Of a stretch of 64,000 nucleotides of DNA, positions 21,431 to 32,969 are shown in pieces. The DNA comes from Pieris napi. Lineage: Eukaryota; Arthropoda; Insecta; Lepidoptera; Pieridae. The notes beneath the pieces are model-generated. The model was given only the letters and a program-made list of their open reading frames with translations, had not been told where the DNA came from and did not search any database. The translations under genes and the position numbers were made by a program. The stretch covers positions 1,376,501-1,440,500 of the forward strand of contig NC_062244.1 in assembly GCF_905475465.1 (NCBI RefSeq), read 5' to 3'. Each line of letters begins with the position of its first letter. Positions within the stretch are counted from its first letter, which is position 1.

Positions 21431-22662
21431 CACATAGTGGTTAAGCGTAGCTCTCTGAATCCGTTTTTGCTTCTTTGACATCCCTAATAAAGTAAATGCT
21501 AAGGTAGCAATGCATTTATACCCTCCTTAACATCACAAGAAAGAGAACCGGCGTGACAGATATTCGAAATGTATCCTGTCGAGGTATTCCCGAAGTAATT
21601 CTGCTTATCCTTCAATTAAAGAGCGTATTCGATCAATAAAGCCAGCAGAATCACGATTCTCCTGTTATAAAGAGTGAACGTGATCGTCAGATGAGCCTCC
21701 TTAGTGTTTGCCCCATTCTATAGAGATACTAGCTGACCCGGCAAACGTCTATATTATTTCTGGTAAACATTTTTTTAGTTCAATAAAAAACTATCTATCA
21801 TAGAGGGGTGACAATTAAGGGTTGTATGTATTTTTGTACGTTGTATCATAAACAAATAAAATCAAAAAAAATTGTCTAAAAAAAAGCCGCTTCGGAGGAG
21901 TATGGGAACGAACATTGTGACACGAGAATTTTATATATTAGATATTGTATTTTTAAGCTATGTCTGAGCCATTTAGATTGCCAACGAACCATAACAAAAT
22001 GATTAATGCACCTCAAGCTCAAAATAAAAGGCAAAAAAAATTACATCATTAAATACATTTTTCCTAGTCAAGAACAGTGTCAAAACAAACTCACCCCAAT
22101 AAAAAACAACGAACCATCAAACCATCCCTCATTATCTATTCATTACGTTTAAAAAAATTAACATCAAAGACAAATATTCTTCATCCGAATCGGAAAAGGC
22201 CATCAATAATTAATCAGCCATCTCGTCTTGAATTAGCCGCCGTTTCAGTGAAGTTTGTAAAAAATCCCTCTACGCCCTTAGGGAAATTTTATATAACTCT
22301 CTATCGATTCGTTGTATTGCTATAGAGAGCTGGATAGAACATAGAACATAGTGAACGCTAAGAGAGCATTCTCAGTCATGTTGTGTCACAACTCCTGACC
22401 TTAGTACCAGTCGATAAAAGATAATTAAAATGAATTTAAAACAGGTCTATGATCATAAATCACGTGACTCAAACAGGTCAGCCGTGAATATCCTAAGATC
22501 ATTTTTTCTGACATTATTTTATTATAATATATAAAAAATATCATATTAGTCAACGCGTTGTTAAGTAAAATAGGTTTTATTTTCAATTTGGCGTCGTTTT
22601 TCTTATATTCTTCCTATATAAAGTAATATATAACTTTTTCGTTAAATCATAATTTAATAAAC
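21431..22662. other. spacer with a family K end
   Basis: At 21724-21870 TAGCTGACCCGGCAAACGTC is the minus-strand version of the family K end seen at 39655 and 47338. Otherwise nothing recognised. Confidence 0.45.
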
Positions 22663-22937
22663 ACGTCAATTTTGGCCATAGACAAGAGGTTGGATTTAGC
22701 AGACATGATTGTTATAAAAAAATCAACAAAAGACACAAGAGCCACATTATGTACTCTTTTGATCTCAAAAATAAACTTAAGAATTCCTTGATGTCTTCTT
22801 CGTTTACCTATTAAACCTTTTACCATTCGTTTTTGCAGAACCATCCTAGGTTCTAACGCAGCCATTCCTAGAACGTGTAAGTTAGCTAATAAATCAACCA
22901 TCCCAACAAATTCTTTCTTTTCACCACTACTCCACAC
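22663..22937 (-). CDS. unidentified frame, possible pseudogene
   Basis: An open frame of about 92 codons that extends a few codons further upstream without a clear ATG. Its residue mix is protein-like: a Lys/Arg-rich block (KGLIGKRRRHQG) followed by a hydrophobic stretch (HNVALVSFVDFFITIMSAKS). I cannot name it. It may be a transposon-protein relic or chance. No splice sites were assigned. Confidence 0.2.
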
Positions 22938-23103
22938 AGTTTTGCTATCCTCTTCAAAATTTTACAATATCACTCGCTTTTGACGATTTTATTTATAGTT
23001 TAGAATTCCGTTAGTTAGCAATGTTTATTAAGAAAAAATCAAGCTGTGTTTGCATTTTAACAGTTTTTGTTGGTATTTTGAAATGTTCCTAGATGTTTTG
23101 TAT

Positions 23104-23276
23104 TTTTTTTTATAGAACAGGGGGCAAACGGGCAGGAGGCTCACCTGATGTTAAGTGATACCGCCGCCCATGGACACTCTCAATGCCAGAGGGCTCGCGA
23201 GTGCGTTGCCGGCCTTTCAAGAATTGGTACGCTCTTTTCTTGAAGGACCCTAAGTCGAATTGGTTCGGAAATACTT
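23104..23276 (-). mobile_element. 5'-truncated LINE family A tail, well preserved
   Basis: Starts with a T10 run (poly-A of the antisense strand), then GAACAGGGGGCAAACGGGCA, GATACCGCCGCCCATGGACA and GGAAATACTTC. It is one of the least diverged solo tails in the window. Confidence 0.85.
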
Positions 23277-23913
23277 CATTACTTTTGTAATGTTGGCAAA
23301 CCTTTTTTTAAATAAGTATTTCAAACATAGGTGCCACATCCAGTTCCCTATATCAATTATCATGACCCCTGAATAAATGAAAAATGAAATCGACTTGGAA
23401 GATTTAATTTTTACAGTCGCCGCTATCTGGCTTCGTCTATAGATGTAAAAATATGAGATTTCTTTTTCAAATACTTGCTTAAGACCAGTTTTGTTACTCA
23501 CTAATTAAGGTTTCACCTGTCTCTATGCTGCTGGATGCTGGGTTTGATTGTTTGGTGAAAACAAATGTCTACTAGTCTTGCTTACACCAGTTTTTGACTT
23601 TCAACACTGGCATTCTTGTTTGATGAGAAAATTATTAACAAAATATATATCAATTAACTTGATGAATATTTTATAATCTTTTACGATTAATATGGGGTAT
23701 TTAAAATATAAATCATTATATATGCTTATTTTATTACATACTGCGATACTTACACACTCGCACACACAGGCGTGTTGAAAACAGTTGAAAAAACAAAACA
23801 TGTATTTTTTTTAGGTTTCAATTATATTAAAAAAATCTTTTGATTCTTTTATTTACAAACTTTTAAAATTTGTTTTGATTTTCTTTTTAATAATTTTAAA
23901 TTATTTTTCGTAT
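23277..23913. other. AT-rich spacer
   Basis: No feature recognised. Confidence 0.45.
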
Positions 23914-24130
23914 GAGGTCGTAGGTTCGATCCCCGGCTGTGCACCAATTGGCTTTCTTTCTATGTGCGCATTTAACATTTGCTCGAACGGTGAAGGAAAA
24001 CATCATGAGGTAACCGACACGTCTTAGACCCAAAAAGTTGACGGCGTGTTTCAGGCACTGGAGGTTGATCACATGCCTATAAGATTTAAAAATGATCATG
24101 AAACAGATTCAGAAATATGAGGCCAAGTCT
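23914..24130 (+). mobile_element. SINE family C, 5' truncated
   Basis: Starts inside the tRNA head at GAGGTCGTAGGTTCGATCCC (box B intact, box A missing) and runs to AGATTCAGAAATATGAGGCC. Confidence 0.8.
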
Positions 24131-24150
24131 CAGTACGTCTCCTAACTCGT

Positions 24151-24266
24151 AGAGCGTACCAATTCTTAAAAGGCCGGCCATTTACGCGCTTTTTGGCAAT
24201 GTCCATGGGCGTCGGTATCACTTAACATCAGGTGTGCCTCCTGCCCGTTCGAGATGACATAAAAAT
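24151..24266 (+). repeat. LINE family A tail next to a SINE
   Basis: GAGCGTACCAATTCTTAAAA to CTCCTGCCCGTTCGAGATGA, sense. It begins only ~20 bp after the SINE at 23914-24130. Confidence 0.75.
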
Positions 24267-25145
24267 ATTTGCTACCGCGGCTAATATGGACTACCCGGTC
24301 AGTTAATAGGTAGCCTAACGTTAACCATCATAAAAAGAGATCAAAAACTACTTTTATATGCATTTGTCGCGGTCCGAAACAAGACTGCTATGGTTACATT
24401 TATACACAACGACAGCGGTTTTCTTATGTAACATTATGATTTAATTATATTATTCTGTAAAATAAATTAATTAAAAAAAAAACAAAAGAAACAGATGAAA
24501 CAATATAATGTTATATGCCCTTCGACAAGGAATATATCGAATATTGAAACTTTATATCATCAAGAACAGAGACGGAAAAATATTATGCATATCGGGAAAA
24601 AAATTCACAAAACCGTCGCCGAAATTTGACCGAAACATCCCTTGAAGACGCATTTTTAAACTGTCATTAATTTTAAGTACCTCCCCCCACAATTGCCAAG
24701 GGGTGATTAAACACTCTTTAATGTCACCCCAAAAAATAAAATCTTACTAATCAACAGATTGGTTCGAAATTTTTTCACTCGGAAAAACTTTTGGAAATCC
24801 CCCGAGTATTTTTTATGTCAATTTTTGAGGATTTTAGGCCTGAATTTGATGGCGTAATTTGCCTGCAGATATTCGTATTTTCGACATTTGAAATTGTAAT
24901 ATTTTCGCCTTCAGCTAATTTGATAATATTTAGGTATTTGTTGGAGGCTATCGTTGTACACCAGATGTATATTGATTACACAAAATACAAGATTTCTACA
25001 CAATCAGTTATAATAATAATAATAATTTTTATTAATCAGACAAATACAGTCCATTGATTGATTAGTAAGTTAGTAACAATAGTTTCTTAAGATCTATGTT
25101 AGTAGAATTAGTAAAAATAAGAAAAAAGTAGTTAAATAAAAACTA
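24267..25145. other. AT-rich spacer
   Basis: No feature recognised. Confidence 0.45.
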
Positions 25146-25440
25146 TCAGATACAAAGCTCTGCGGAGATGTCGGAGCAGTGTCGTAAATAGGGGCACTCC
25201 ATTCTCTCGACTATCATCCGTAAGATGTTGCTGGAGCTGCCCCGCACCCGGCGCACCAAAGACGCGCACCGCTTTCGCATAGTGGCGAAAAAGCAATCCA
25301 CCCGCGCCTCTGCAAACATTCCTGATGCGCTGCAGAAGCGAGGCAACCCCAGCAACACCCTAAATGCGTTATTATACTGCACCCGAAGCGAGTTGTATGT
25401 TTGTCGAGAAACTGGCCCATAGGGCTGCACGTGTAGAAGT
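25146..25440 (-). pseudogene. LINE ORF2 C-terminal relic
   Basis: A 94-codon GC-rich frame on the minus strand. It starts near 25430 with TYNSLRVQYNNAFRVLLGLP, then RFCSASGMFAEARVDCFFAT and a basic segment MRKRCASLVRRVRGSSSNIL. The block (Y)NNAFRxLxGLPRxCSAxxMF is the post-RT region of a common insect LINE lineage (Jockey/CR1-like). The RT and endonuclease domains are absent. The base composition is clearly higher in GC than its surroundings, as at the LINE at 33-36 kb. Confidence 0.65.
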
Positions 25441-25734
25441 TAGTGCAATATGCTCTGAATAATGTGACTTTTACGTCATGAGAACCACGTACAAACTAAT
25501 ATAATGGTACTTTAATGGTATTAGAAATAGTTTTTATTACGGTTAGTGTAAAATTAATCATAAAAGTACAGCCTGACTTTTGTAAAACGTAAACTCAACC
25601 TAAGAAAAAAGTTCTGAGAAACGTTGTGTCACACATTTGCCGTTTACCTGACTCCCATATAAATTAAAAAGGCATCAGGATCTGTGAGGTTAAAGTGTTG
25701 ATCTACAAAACCTTTAAAAATAAGCTTAAATAAG
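25441..25734. other. AT-rich spacer
   Basis: No feature recognised. Confidence 0.4.
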
Positions 25735-25855
25735 CTTTTTAAGTAATAATAATTAAAAAATTATAAATAGAAAATTATAACAAATTTAAAAAGTTTGGCC
25801 CCTGTGGCAGTGTACCTTGAATGCTGGAATTTCCTCGCTGAATGAGCTCATTATT
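25735..25855 (-). repeat. LINE family B tail
   Basis: GTTTGGCCCCTGTGGCAGTG and GGAATTTCCTCGCTGAATGA. First of three tails within 850 bp. Confidence 0.6.
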
Positions 25856-26154
25856 ATATATTGTCTTGACTTTATTTACCCTTAAATAAAAGGAAAAAAT
25901 TGGCATTAAAAATCCCATTTGCCAAGTTAAAATCGACGTCATCGGGACATATTTTTTGTTTATTCGCGCACAAACGGTGTATTTGGGGGTCGGAGATGGG
26001 AGGTGGGTGGTATAGCTGATTATTTGTATTTTGGAAATGGTATAAGCAATATAAAGTACTTTTGTCTGTCGTTTTTGAACTAAGTGTACTAGATTATTAT
26101 GACTCTGTATAATAATTTAATATAAGTAACAAATGCTTTTATATTTTAAATATT

Positions 26155-26302
26155 AACTTAAGTTAACCTACATAGTAATGATAATGATAAATTATTTTTT
26201 TATTAAAAAGGGATAAAAATAAATTAAAAAAGTTTGGTCTCTGTGGCAGACCTTTAATGTTGGCAGAATTTCCTCACTGTACTGCGATACGTATTAGTTA
26301 GT
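26155..26302 (-). repeat. LINE family B tail
   Basis: TTAACCTACATAGTAATGAT, GTTTGGTCTCTGTGGCAGAC and TTTCCTCACTGTACTGCGAT. Confidence 0.65.
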
Positions 26303-26512
26303 TTGTCTTAATTCTAAACCATATTAAATTAGTTTTAAGATCCAACATAATATTAGGTTCTTACATAATATGAAATTGACGTTTTTCCCTCAAATATCTC
26401 CTTTCGTTAGGAATTCCAAATCCAATTTTAACTATTTATTCGTGCATTTGTTTTTCAAAATTAAGATGTTTAATTTATTTTCCCGTTTTATTTTTTTCTT
26501 TCTTTATTTATA

Positions 26513-26576
26513 AAAGTTTGGTCTCTCTGGCAGTGTACCTTTAATGCTGGCATTTCCTCGCTGTATTGCTATACTC
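26513..26576 (-). repeat. LINE family B tail
   Basis: GTTTGGTCTCTCTGGCAGTG and GCATTTCCTCGCTGTATTGC, with the distal part missing. Confidence 0.6.
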
Positions 26577-27101
26577 TTTTCTCTTTTTAGGTTTCTCTTT
26601 TCAATGTCTGATACATCCTCTCGACGGAGGTCCAAGACATGCTGGTTACGTCACGGCGTGTAAGGTCTCATAGCGCTCATAAAAGATAATATACACAATA
26701 TGGAGCAAAACCAGGCTTTAAACGGTATAATTAAAATATTTATCGGAAGCCATGATTTAATTTAATTGACAGAAAATAGTACATATTTTGTACATAATTT
26801 AAATATCGCATAATTCTCGAATGCGGAAAAGATTTAGTTCTTCACATTATCGTTTACCCTGAAGCGAACGAGCGGACTAAATCGACCATGAAACTGAGCA
26901 TAAAAATTAACAAAAAAAACAATAGAATTAACATAGAAAACATCTGCGACTAAAATCATTATCTAATCCCCTACTACGTTATGTGCGAAATAATCATCTA
27001 AAACACTCGAACGAAAACTTTCTCACCTCGAAATATGTTCTTGTAACAATTAAAATAAAAATCTAGAAAAAAATTATCTTTAACAATAATATAATGGCAG
27101 A
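26577..27101. other. AT-rich spacer
   Basis: No feature recognised. Confidence 0.4.
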
Positions 27102-27370
27102 ACAGTGTTGGCCTAGTGGCTTCAGCGTGCGACTCTTATTCCTAAGGTCGTAGATTCGGTACCGGGCTGTGCACCAATGGACTTTCTTTCTATGTGCGCA
27201 TTTAACAATCCCTCGAACAGTGAAGGAAAACATCGTGAGGAACCCGGCTTGCCTTAGACCCAAAAAGATTATGGCGTGTGTCTACTTGCCTATTTGATTG
27301 CCAAATGATCATGAAACAGATACAGAAATCCCAGACCTAAAAAGGTTGTAGCGCCGCTGATTTATTTTTT
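27102..27370 (+). mobile_element. tRNA-headed SINE (family C), full-length reference copy
   Basis: The head has box A (TGGCCTAGTGGC) and box B (AGATTCGGTACCGGGC, with substitutions). The body contains CATTTAACAATCCCTCGAAC, ACATCGTGAGGAACCCGGCT and CAGATACAGAAATCCCAGAC. The tail is GGTTGTAGCGCCGCTGATTT with a T-rich end. At about 270 bp it is the most complete copy here and the basis for recognising the others. The head looks tRNA-derived; the tail has no LINE A similarity, so the LINE partner is not identified. Confidence 0.85.
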
Positions 27371-28284
27371 ATTTAAATGTGTGGTGTCATACTTGTAATT
27401 ACATTACTTTCCTCAAAAAAGGAATTAATCAAATGAACTATCACATCTCTTACTTCATATGTTTAATTTTTTTATTATAAATTGTCTCTGCACAAAGACA
27501 TAATTTAACATTACGATCTAGTTTTAAGACTAATAAGTAATTTAAAATAAGCCAAATTTACTAAAAAGGATCGACATAAGAAAGTGTTGGTGGAGACTTC
27601 GTTCGTGAGCTCCAGCAATCCTTTTCATTATTATGGTGACGTCCTCTACCTCAAGGTCCTGATGGAGGTCATCATTGCAAATGTACCAGAGAAAAAGAAT
27701 CTAATACATTATAGTAAATATATTTATTTATCAATATTTTTGTATTCTAAAATTAATGAGTCAAAATATTCTTTAAACCTAAATATTATTTACGAGAATT
27801 AACATCTCTAGTAGGGGCAAATCTTACCGCATTGATTCCTCTCCCCAGGGGGTGTTATCTGGCAAAAAGCAATAAACATTAAAAATAAAATGGCGAATCC
27901 ACCCCCGATCGTCTTTCTCGTCCTATTTCGATCCACTAAGCTTTGCACAGATTGCTAAGATCTTAATTACTGTCTCATCATTTTGAATGTACAAGAATAT
28001 TTTGTATTACGAAAGAAACGCGCTTACCAGCTAACGGAATAGAAAGATAACTAGTTGAATTTATAGAAGAAACCGTCAGCTAGACTCCTGCGCTATTTAA
28101 TAGTTCACGTAGCAGGATTCAGGCTTGATGCATTAACTATTTAATTAAAAGTGAAAAAACCTTATCAAATTTGACAATGTATTGGCAAGACTATCAACTA
28201 TATAAAATAGCTCAAATAAATATAAAACTGGGCACAACTGCCCTGTGGGAGTTTACAATGGAGCATTTCTTCAAAAATCCTAAG
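27371..28284. other. AT-rich spacer
   Basis: No feature recognised. Confidence 0.4.
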
Positions 28285-28500
28285 TATTGTACACTTGAAC
28301 GTCAAATGTCAATAACATATTAAATGCCAAATGCTTCTAATTTGAAATTTACTGTCCGTTCTCAAATCAAGTGCGTAGAGACGAGAAGAACTGGCAATAA
28401 ACTCTCTGCCACTCCTATTAATTGCCAAGTTTTTTGTTTTGCACAATGTTTGTAAGGAGCTGCAACCTTTACACCATGTTCTACATCACATCTTAAGATC
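28285..28500 (-). repeat. LINE family F tail
   Basis: TTCTAATTTGAAATTTACTG, GAGAAGAACTGGCAATAAAC and CTTTACACCATGTTCTACAT are shared with 4112-4255. Confidence 0.65.
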
Positions 28501-29118
28501 AGATTTTGTGCTTTTCTTGTCAAGACATCCCAGCTGTTTGTAATCGGCCCTAGAGATACCTGTCGGTTCCAAAATGGCTGGAATATTGATGGAGTCAAGA
28601 GAGCGGCATATGATCGTGCCCAGGGATACTTACTTCAATGCCATAGGGTCACTTATGGTGAGTATATATGTTCTGTTCTGTTCTGTTACGTTATCTTGTG
28701 TTGTGTTGTGTACAGGCTGTATTGTGTTGTGTCGAACCGATAAAAATAACTGGCAATATCTAATATTTTTGAATATTGTCTACCCAAACTTACTATTCTA
28801 TATGCTACTTATTTATTATTTTAATAAGTGTTAATTAAATGGACCTTTTAATTGTCTTTTGAACGAACGGACAAAATATTTTCTTAAAGTGCACATGGTG
28901 TTAAAAATACTATTTAATTATTCATGTACACAGTTCTTTTTATATTTTAAATAAATGATTATGAAATATTGTGTTTTTGTGTGTTTCAGTATCAACAAGT
29001 TATTGACAATCAATTATCAAGGTTCTTAATCTAATATCAATAGGATAATGTTCATATTCAATAATATTCACACACGCTATGTGTGTGAACATGCTGAAAC
29101 CTCCTTCGGGATTATTTT
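28501..29118. other. spacer
   Basis: Holds a short TTCTG/TGTTG simple-sequence stretch near 28670-28710. Nothing else recognised. Confidence 0.4.
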
Positions 29119-29374
29119 TATTTTTTTATAGGACAGGGGCAAACGGGAAGAAGGCTTACCTGATGTTAAGTGATACCACCGCCCATAGACACTCAAAGCC
29201 AGGGGGCTCACGAGTGCGTTGCTGGCCATTTTAAGAATTGGAACGCTTTTTAATTGAAGGACTAAGTCGAATTGGTACGGAAATACTTCAGAGGACAGCT
29301 GGTTCCACATAGTGGTAGTGCGCGGCGAAAACTGCCTTAAAAACGCTCCGTTGTGGAACGACGGACGTCGAGTT
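29119..29374 (-). mobile_element. 5'-truncated LINE family A tail
   Basis: From an antisense poly-A (T8) through GATACCACCGCCCATAGACA and CTGGTTCCACATAGTGGTAG to GTTGTGGAACGACGGACGTC. About 255 bp are retained. Confidence 0.85.
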
Positions 29375-29664
29375 GATATTTTGATATAGTTTTTAGTATA
29401 CAGGATTTTATAGGAGGGTAAAATTTAAATATTATTTTACGAGTATTTTCACGAAATCAATCTAACAATGATACAAGTCAATAACCAATATACAGAAAAC
29501 ACGTGTCTTACAAAACTATAAAACCGGGATCAATGGAAAAACTCGGGAGTGGTGAGGAAAGATAACACAACATGTAGAAAGACCACATAATATCGAAGGA
29601 CAGTGTATAGAGAACTGGAATTGACATGATTATTTCCTTTACCGCTTGGTTGGATTGTGAAACT

Positions 29665-29846
29665 AAAAGCAGTGTTTGTCTAGCTTAAGTGTGCAACTGT
29701 CGTCCCTGATTAGATTCGAACCCCTACTAAAAAACTTTTCTGTGTATACCCGCCTTTAATACCTACTCACTTGTACGATGAAAACATCGAAAGCACCTTA
29801 GACTCAAATAGTCGACGGCGTGTCACAGAAGGCTACTTGCCTATTG
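29665..29846 (+). repeat. SINE family C copy, first part
   Basis: Degenerate head and body (AGATTCGAACCCCTACT, then GTCGACGGCGTGTCACAGAA and TGCCTATTGG). It is interrupted at 29847 and resumes at 30113. Confidence 0.6.
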
Positions 29847-30112
29847 GAAAAATCGGTTGTCTGTAGAGTCGGTTTAGTGACGATAGTTGAACGTGACAAC
29901 GTCACGAATCGCTGGACAGATGTCGAACGCTGAAGAACGCGGAGTCCGATTGTGCCTCTCTGTCGCTTCGCGCTCTCGCTTGCACTTCAAGCCTTAAATG
30001 GAACGCCTCAGAGCGAGGTAACGCCTCAGAGCGAGGTAACGCCGCATGAGTCATGTTTTTTCGTGCGTGCAGCCGGCTCCATCGATTTATAAGACGTTGT
30101 CACGTCAAAAAC
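29847..30112 (-). mobile_element. non-autonomous element family E, inserted in a SINE
   Basis: A 266-bp block splits a SINE C copy, which defines its ends closely. Near the termini are AACGTGACAACGTCAC (29894) and GACGTTGTCACGTC (30093), inverted. It is GC-richer than the surroundings and has an internal 18-bp tandem repeat (AACGCCTCAGAGCGAGGT at 30002 and 30020). The reverse complement aligns with 60902-61130. Confidence 0.7.
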
Positions 30113-30180
30113 AAATTATCACGAAACAGATACATAAATCTGAGGCCAAGACCTCAAATATTGTAACGCTACTGGTGTTG
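30113..30180 (+). repeat. SINE family C copy, second part
   Basis: AATTATCACGAAACAGATAC to ATTGTAACGCTACTGG, the expected continuation of 29665-29846. Confidence 0.65.
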
Positions 30181-30424
30181 AAACTACATTTAAAATGTGT
30201 AGTAATTTCAAGAATTCTTTTGTGTTTAATTGCGGGTAGTTTTAATTTTAACAAAAAGAAATATCTGAAAAGCTACCGCTACTATTACTTGTATTGTCTA
30301 TATCATGTATGTTATTTATAAAGCTAAAATATTAACAAACCAGACGACATTTTCAACTGTACTTACTGTCTTCTGGTAAGCGTGATTAAGAACGTCGTTT
30401 TATGTTCAAAAAGCGAGTCTACTC

Positions 30425-30540
30425 CTCCCTCAAAGGCCGGCAACGCACCCACTAAAAATGGGTGTCTATGGGCTGCGTAGACTGCCCTTTTTGGTCGTCC
30501 CGCAAGCTCGTTTGCCCCTCTATTATATAAAAAAAAAATT
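30425..30540 (+). repeat. LINE family A-related tail, variant
   Basis: CTCCCTCAAAGGCCGGCAAC and TGTCTATGGGCTGCGTAGAC, ending CTCTATTATATAAAAAAAAA. It resembles the LINE A end but differs enough to be a sister subfamily. Confidence 0.55.
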
Positions 30541-31077
30541 AACAATCTTAGGAACAGCCTATTTTGGTTTATGGTTTAATGTGAAACTAACATTTAATCT
30601 TAGTAAAACAATAAATAAAAATATAGTTTTTTGTACTTCTTAGAGAATTTCGAAAGACAAGTGAAACAATTTTTTTATAATTTAATTTATTAACAATACG
30701 TCTGGTGGTATATCCTTTCATCTAGAACTTTATATTCCAACCAATACTCGTAATAAGAGCCGCACGGCACATAAACTTGATTCTGCGCAAACAAAGGAAT
30801 ATCACCACCGTCTCCTTAGGGAATACGCTTTTAAGGGTCAATATTGCGCGATACATAACTTCTAATAAGATAATATGCCTTCCAATAGGCCGGCTAATGA
30901 TGGTGAGATTAGAATTGATGTTTCTTTTGCGCTTTGGGGAGGCGCTATTGACAATTGTATTGATTATGAAATATTTTCGCCTGCACTTGTAGTGCAGTGG
31001 TTAGTGGTTGATTGTAAAGTAAAAATTCATTAAAATCTCTTCCATGTTGTAGTTAAATTACTTACATTACTTTAATT
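30541..31077. other. AT-rich spacer
   Basis: No feature recognised. Confidence 0.4.
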
Positions 31078-31145
31078 CCAACACACAAATATACAGTATT
31101 TACAATATTCTTAAGCTACATAGTAATAATTAAAAATTAACAAAA
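31078..31145 (-). repeat. LINE family B tail, distal part
   Basis: ATACAGTATTTACAATATTC and AAGCTACATAGTAATAATT. Separated from 31497-31690 by 350 bp of other sequence. Confidence 0.65.
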
Positions 31146-31496
31146 AGAAAATTAATAATCTTTATTTTCTTCTCTCACATATACATACAAGGTTTTTATG
31201 ATTAAACTAAGATTATAACATTTGGAAGTGCATGTGCGAGACTGGTCTCTGTAACAGGAGACCTGAGTGACAGATAGCCAGCCTCTCCACCACCGGACCG
31301 GAACACGTACAATCAGGTCACTGTCATAAGATACAATAGAAGAAAATAAGTATTAAGTGCTAAAGAAAACATTGCAAACGGAGTCTTAAAAATAAATTTG
31401 GTGTGTGTTTGTGTATGTGTGTGTGTCTCTCTCTCTAAGTGTGTGTATGCGTGGGTGGGTGTGTGTATATATGTGGGGGAGTGGGTGTGTTTTAAT
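31146..31496. repeat. insertion with GT-rich microsatellite
   Basis: Lies between the two parts of one LINE B tail. The right third (31398-31490) is a degenerate (GT)n/(CT)n tract with TGTGTGTGTGTCTCTCTCTC. The left part has no match in the window. Confidence 0.55.
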
Positions 31497-31690
31497 AAAA
31501 TAAAACAAATGTAAAAAGTTTGGTCCCCGTGTCGGTGTACTTTTAACGCTGGCAGCATTTCCTCGCTGTATTGCGATACTTATAAGTTGAGCGAGGAAAG
31601 CACCAGCTCTGGGGTCACCGGTACTATCTACCAAGCCCCGACTTAAATCTTTAATTAGCGCCTGTGAACCCCACAGCCCAAAAGTCTCTA
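31497..31690 (-). repeat. LINE family B tail, proximal part with coding remnant
   Basis: Contains CTGGCAGCATTTCCTCGCTG and AGCACCAGCTCTGGGGTCAC. On the minus strand it reads VDSTGDPRAGAFLAQ then ISIAIQRGNAASV, evidently the conserved C-terminal coding end of this LINE family. Confidence 0.7.
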
Positions 31691-32089
31691 CTCAAAAAGG
31701 AAGAAAATCGAAGATGGAGAAAGACTTTTACTATCCTTATGTATATTATGGCAAAAATATTTTCTTATCTTTGATGAAGAAAATTCGGTCGGCATTACTG
31801 TAATTTTAAGGACTCAAATGAAACCTAGATTTAATTAAAATCTCGAAATATAGAACATCCTATATCTGTTATTACCCACGTACGAAAGAAGGAAACGTAT
31901 TAATACATGTTAGACATTAATGATGTGCCGATTACGGTTATTGGGAAATATGGGAGGGGCGGTAATGATAAAATATGACACATTCGATAACTTTTCATTG
32001 AGTATTTTTGGGGAGGTAATGATATTACCGCGATGGGTTTGCGGCGTATAAGGAGCTTCTTGGTTCGATAGCTAAACAATAGTTATTAT
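31691..32089. other. AT-rich spacer
   Basis: No feature recognised. Confidence 0.4.
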
Positions 32090-32292
32090 TAACTAAGTAT
32101 TTATAATATTATTAACCTAAATAGTAATAATAATAATAATAATTTAAAATGTATAAATGGAAAACTAAAACAAATGTTGAAAGTTTGGTCTCTGTAGCAG
32201 TACTTTTAACGCTGGCAGTAGTTCGCTGTATCGCGATACTTATTCATTGAGCAAGAAAACCATCACCTCTGGGCACCCAGGCGCCAACTAAA
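32090..32292 (-). repeat. LINE family B tail
   Basis: ATTATTAACCTAAATAGTAA, GTTTGGTCTCTGTAGCAGTA and ACGCTGGCAGTAGTTCGCTG. Confidence 0.65.
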
Positions 32293-32639
32293 TTTTTTTA
32301 TTAGCAGATTTAAAAAAAAAACTTTAAGCATCTAAGTTTTTTATTTTTAGTTAAATTTGTTCTCAAAAAGACACTTTTTCCTTTTTCTTATCACTCAAAT
32401 AGTCTAGCAGTGAAGTGCTTGGTACATGGGTCCTTATTTTGGTGTGCAGTTGACCGCGTTCTACCAAAACACTTCAAAAGAAATAATTATTTTTTATTTT
32501 AAATCTGGTATATTTCAACCAAAATTCATCAAAATTGGCGGAGTGCTTGTTGTGTATTTCGTTTCAATTAGAATGTTTCACAGTTATTAATACAAAAGAT
32601 AATCTACTAAAATACATCTGCGCTGTATCAGGGGCTATT
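32293..32639. other. AT-rich spacer
   Basis: Low-GC flank of the LINE A element. No feature recognised. Confidence 0.4.
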
Positions 32640-32912
32640 CGTTAGTACGAAACAAAATAACGTGTAGCCAAATATAATCTTATTTATCGCGAGGGGATGT
32701 CTTCGGTAAATGGGATTCGATGAGCAAAGAAGCACTTAACGCTTTTGATGTCCACCCGCGCCCAGTCTCCCCTATAAAGGTGTGTGTGTACTGAGCTACT
32801 TTTTGTACTTACAACGTTGTAGTCATGTTTCAAAGGCCTAAGGGTATTTACAACAATACTGCAGTGTTGATCACTGACAAAAAGCGTTTTATTTGACGAC
32901 ATGATCGATAGA

Positions 32913-32969
32913 TAGTGGGAGTGCCATGCCCTAGTGGGAGTGCCATGTCCTAGTGGGAGTGCCATGCTG
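32913..32969 (+). repeat. three tandem 19-bp units upstream of the LINE frame
   Basis: TAGTGGGAGTGCCATGCCC and two near-identical successors (32932-32950, 32951-32969). The position about 170 bp ahead of the frame suggests 5' UTR promoter repeats, as in some LINEs. Confidence 0.75.

Noticed and set aside
31398..31490. Regulatory CA/GT element
   Set aside because: Ordinary degenerate microsatellite inside a repeat; no functional evidence.
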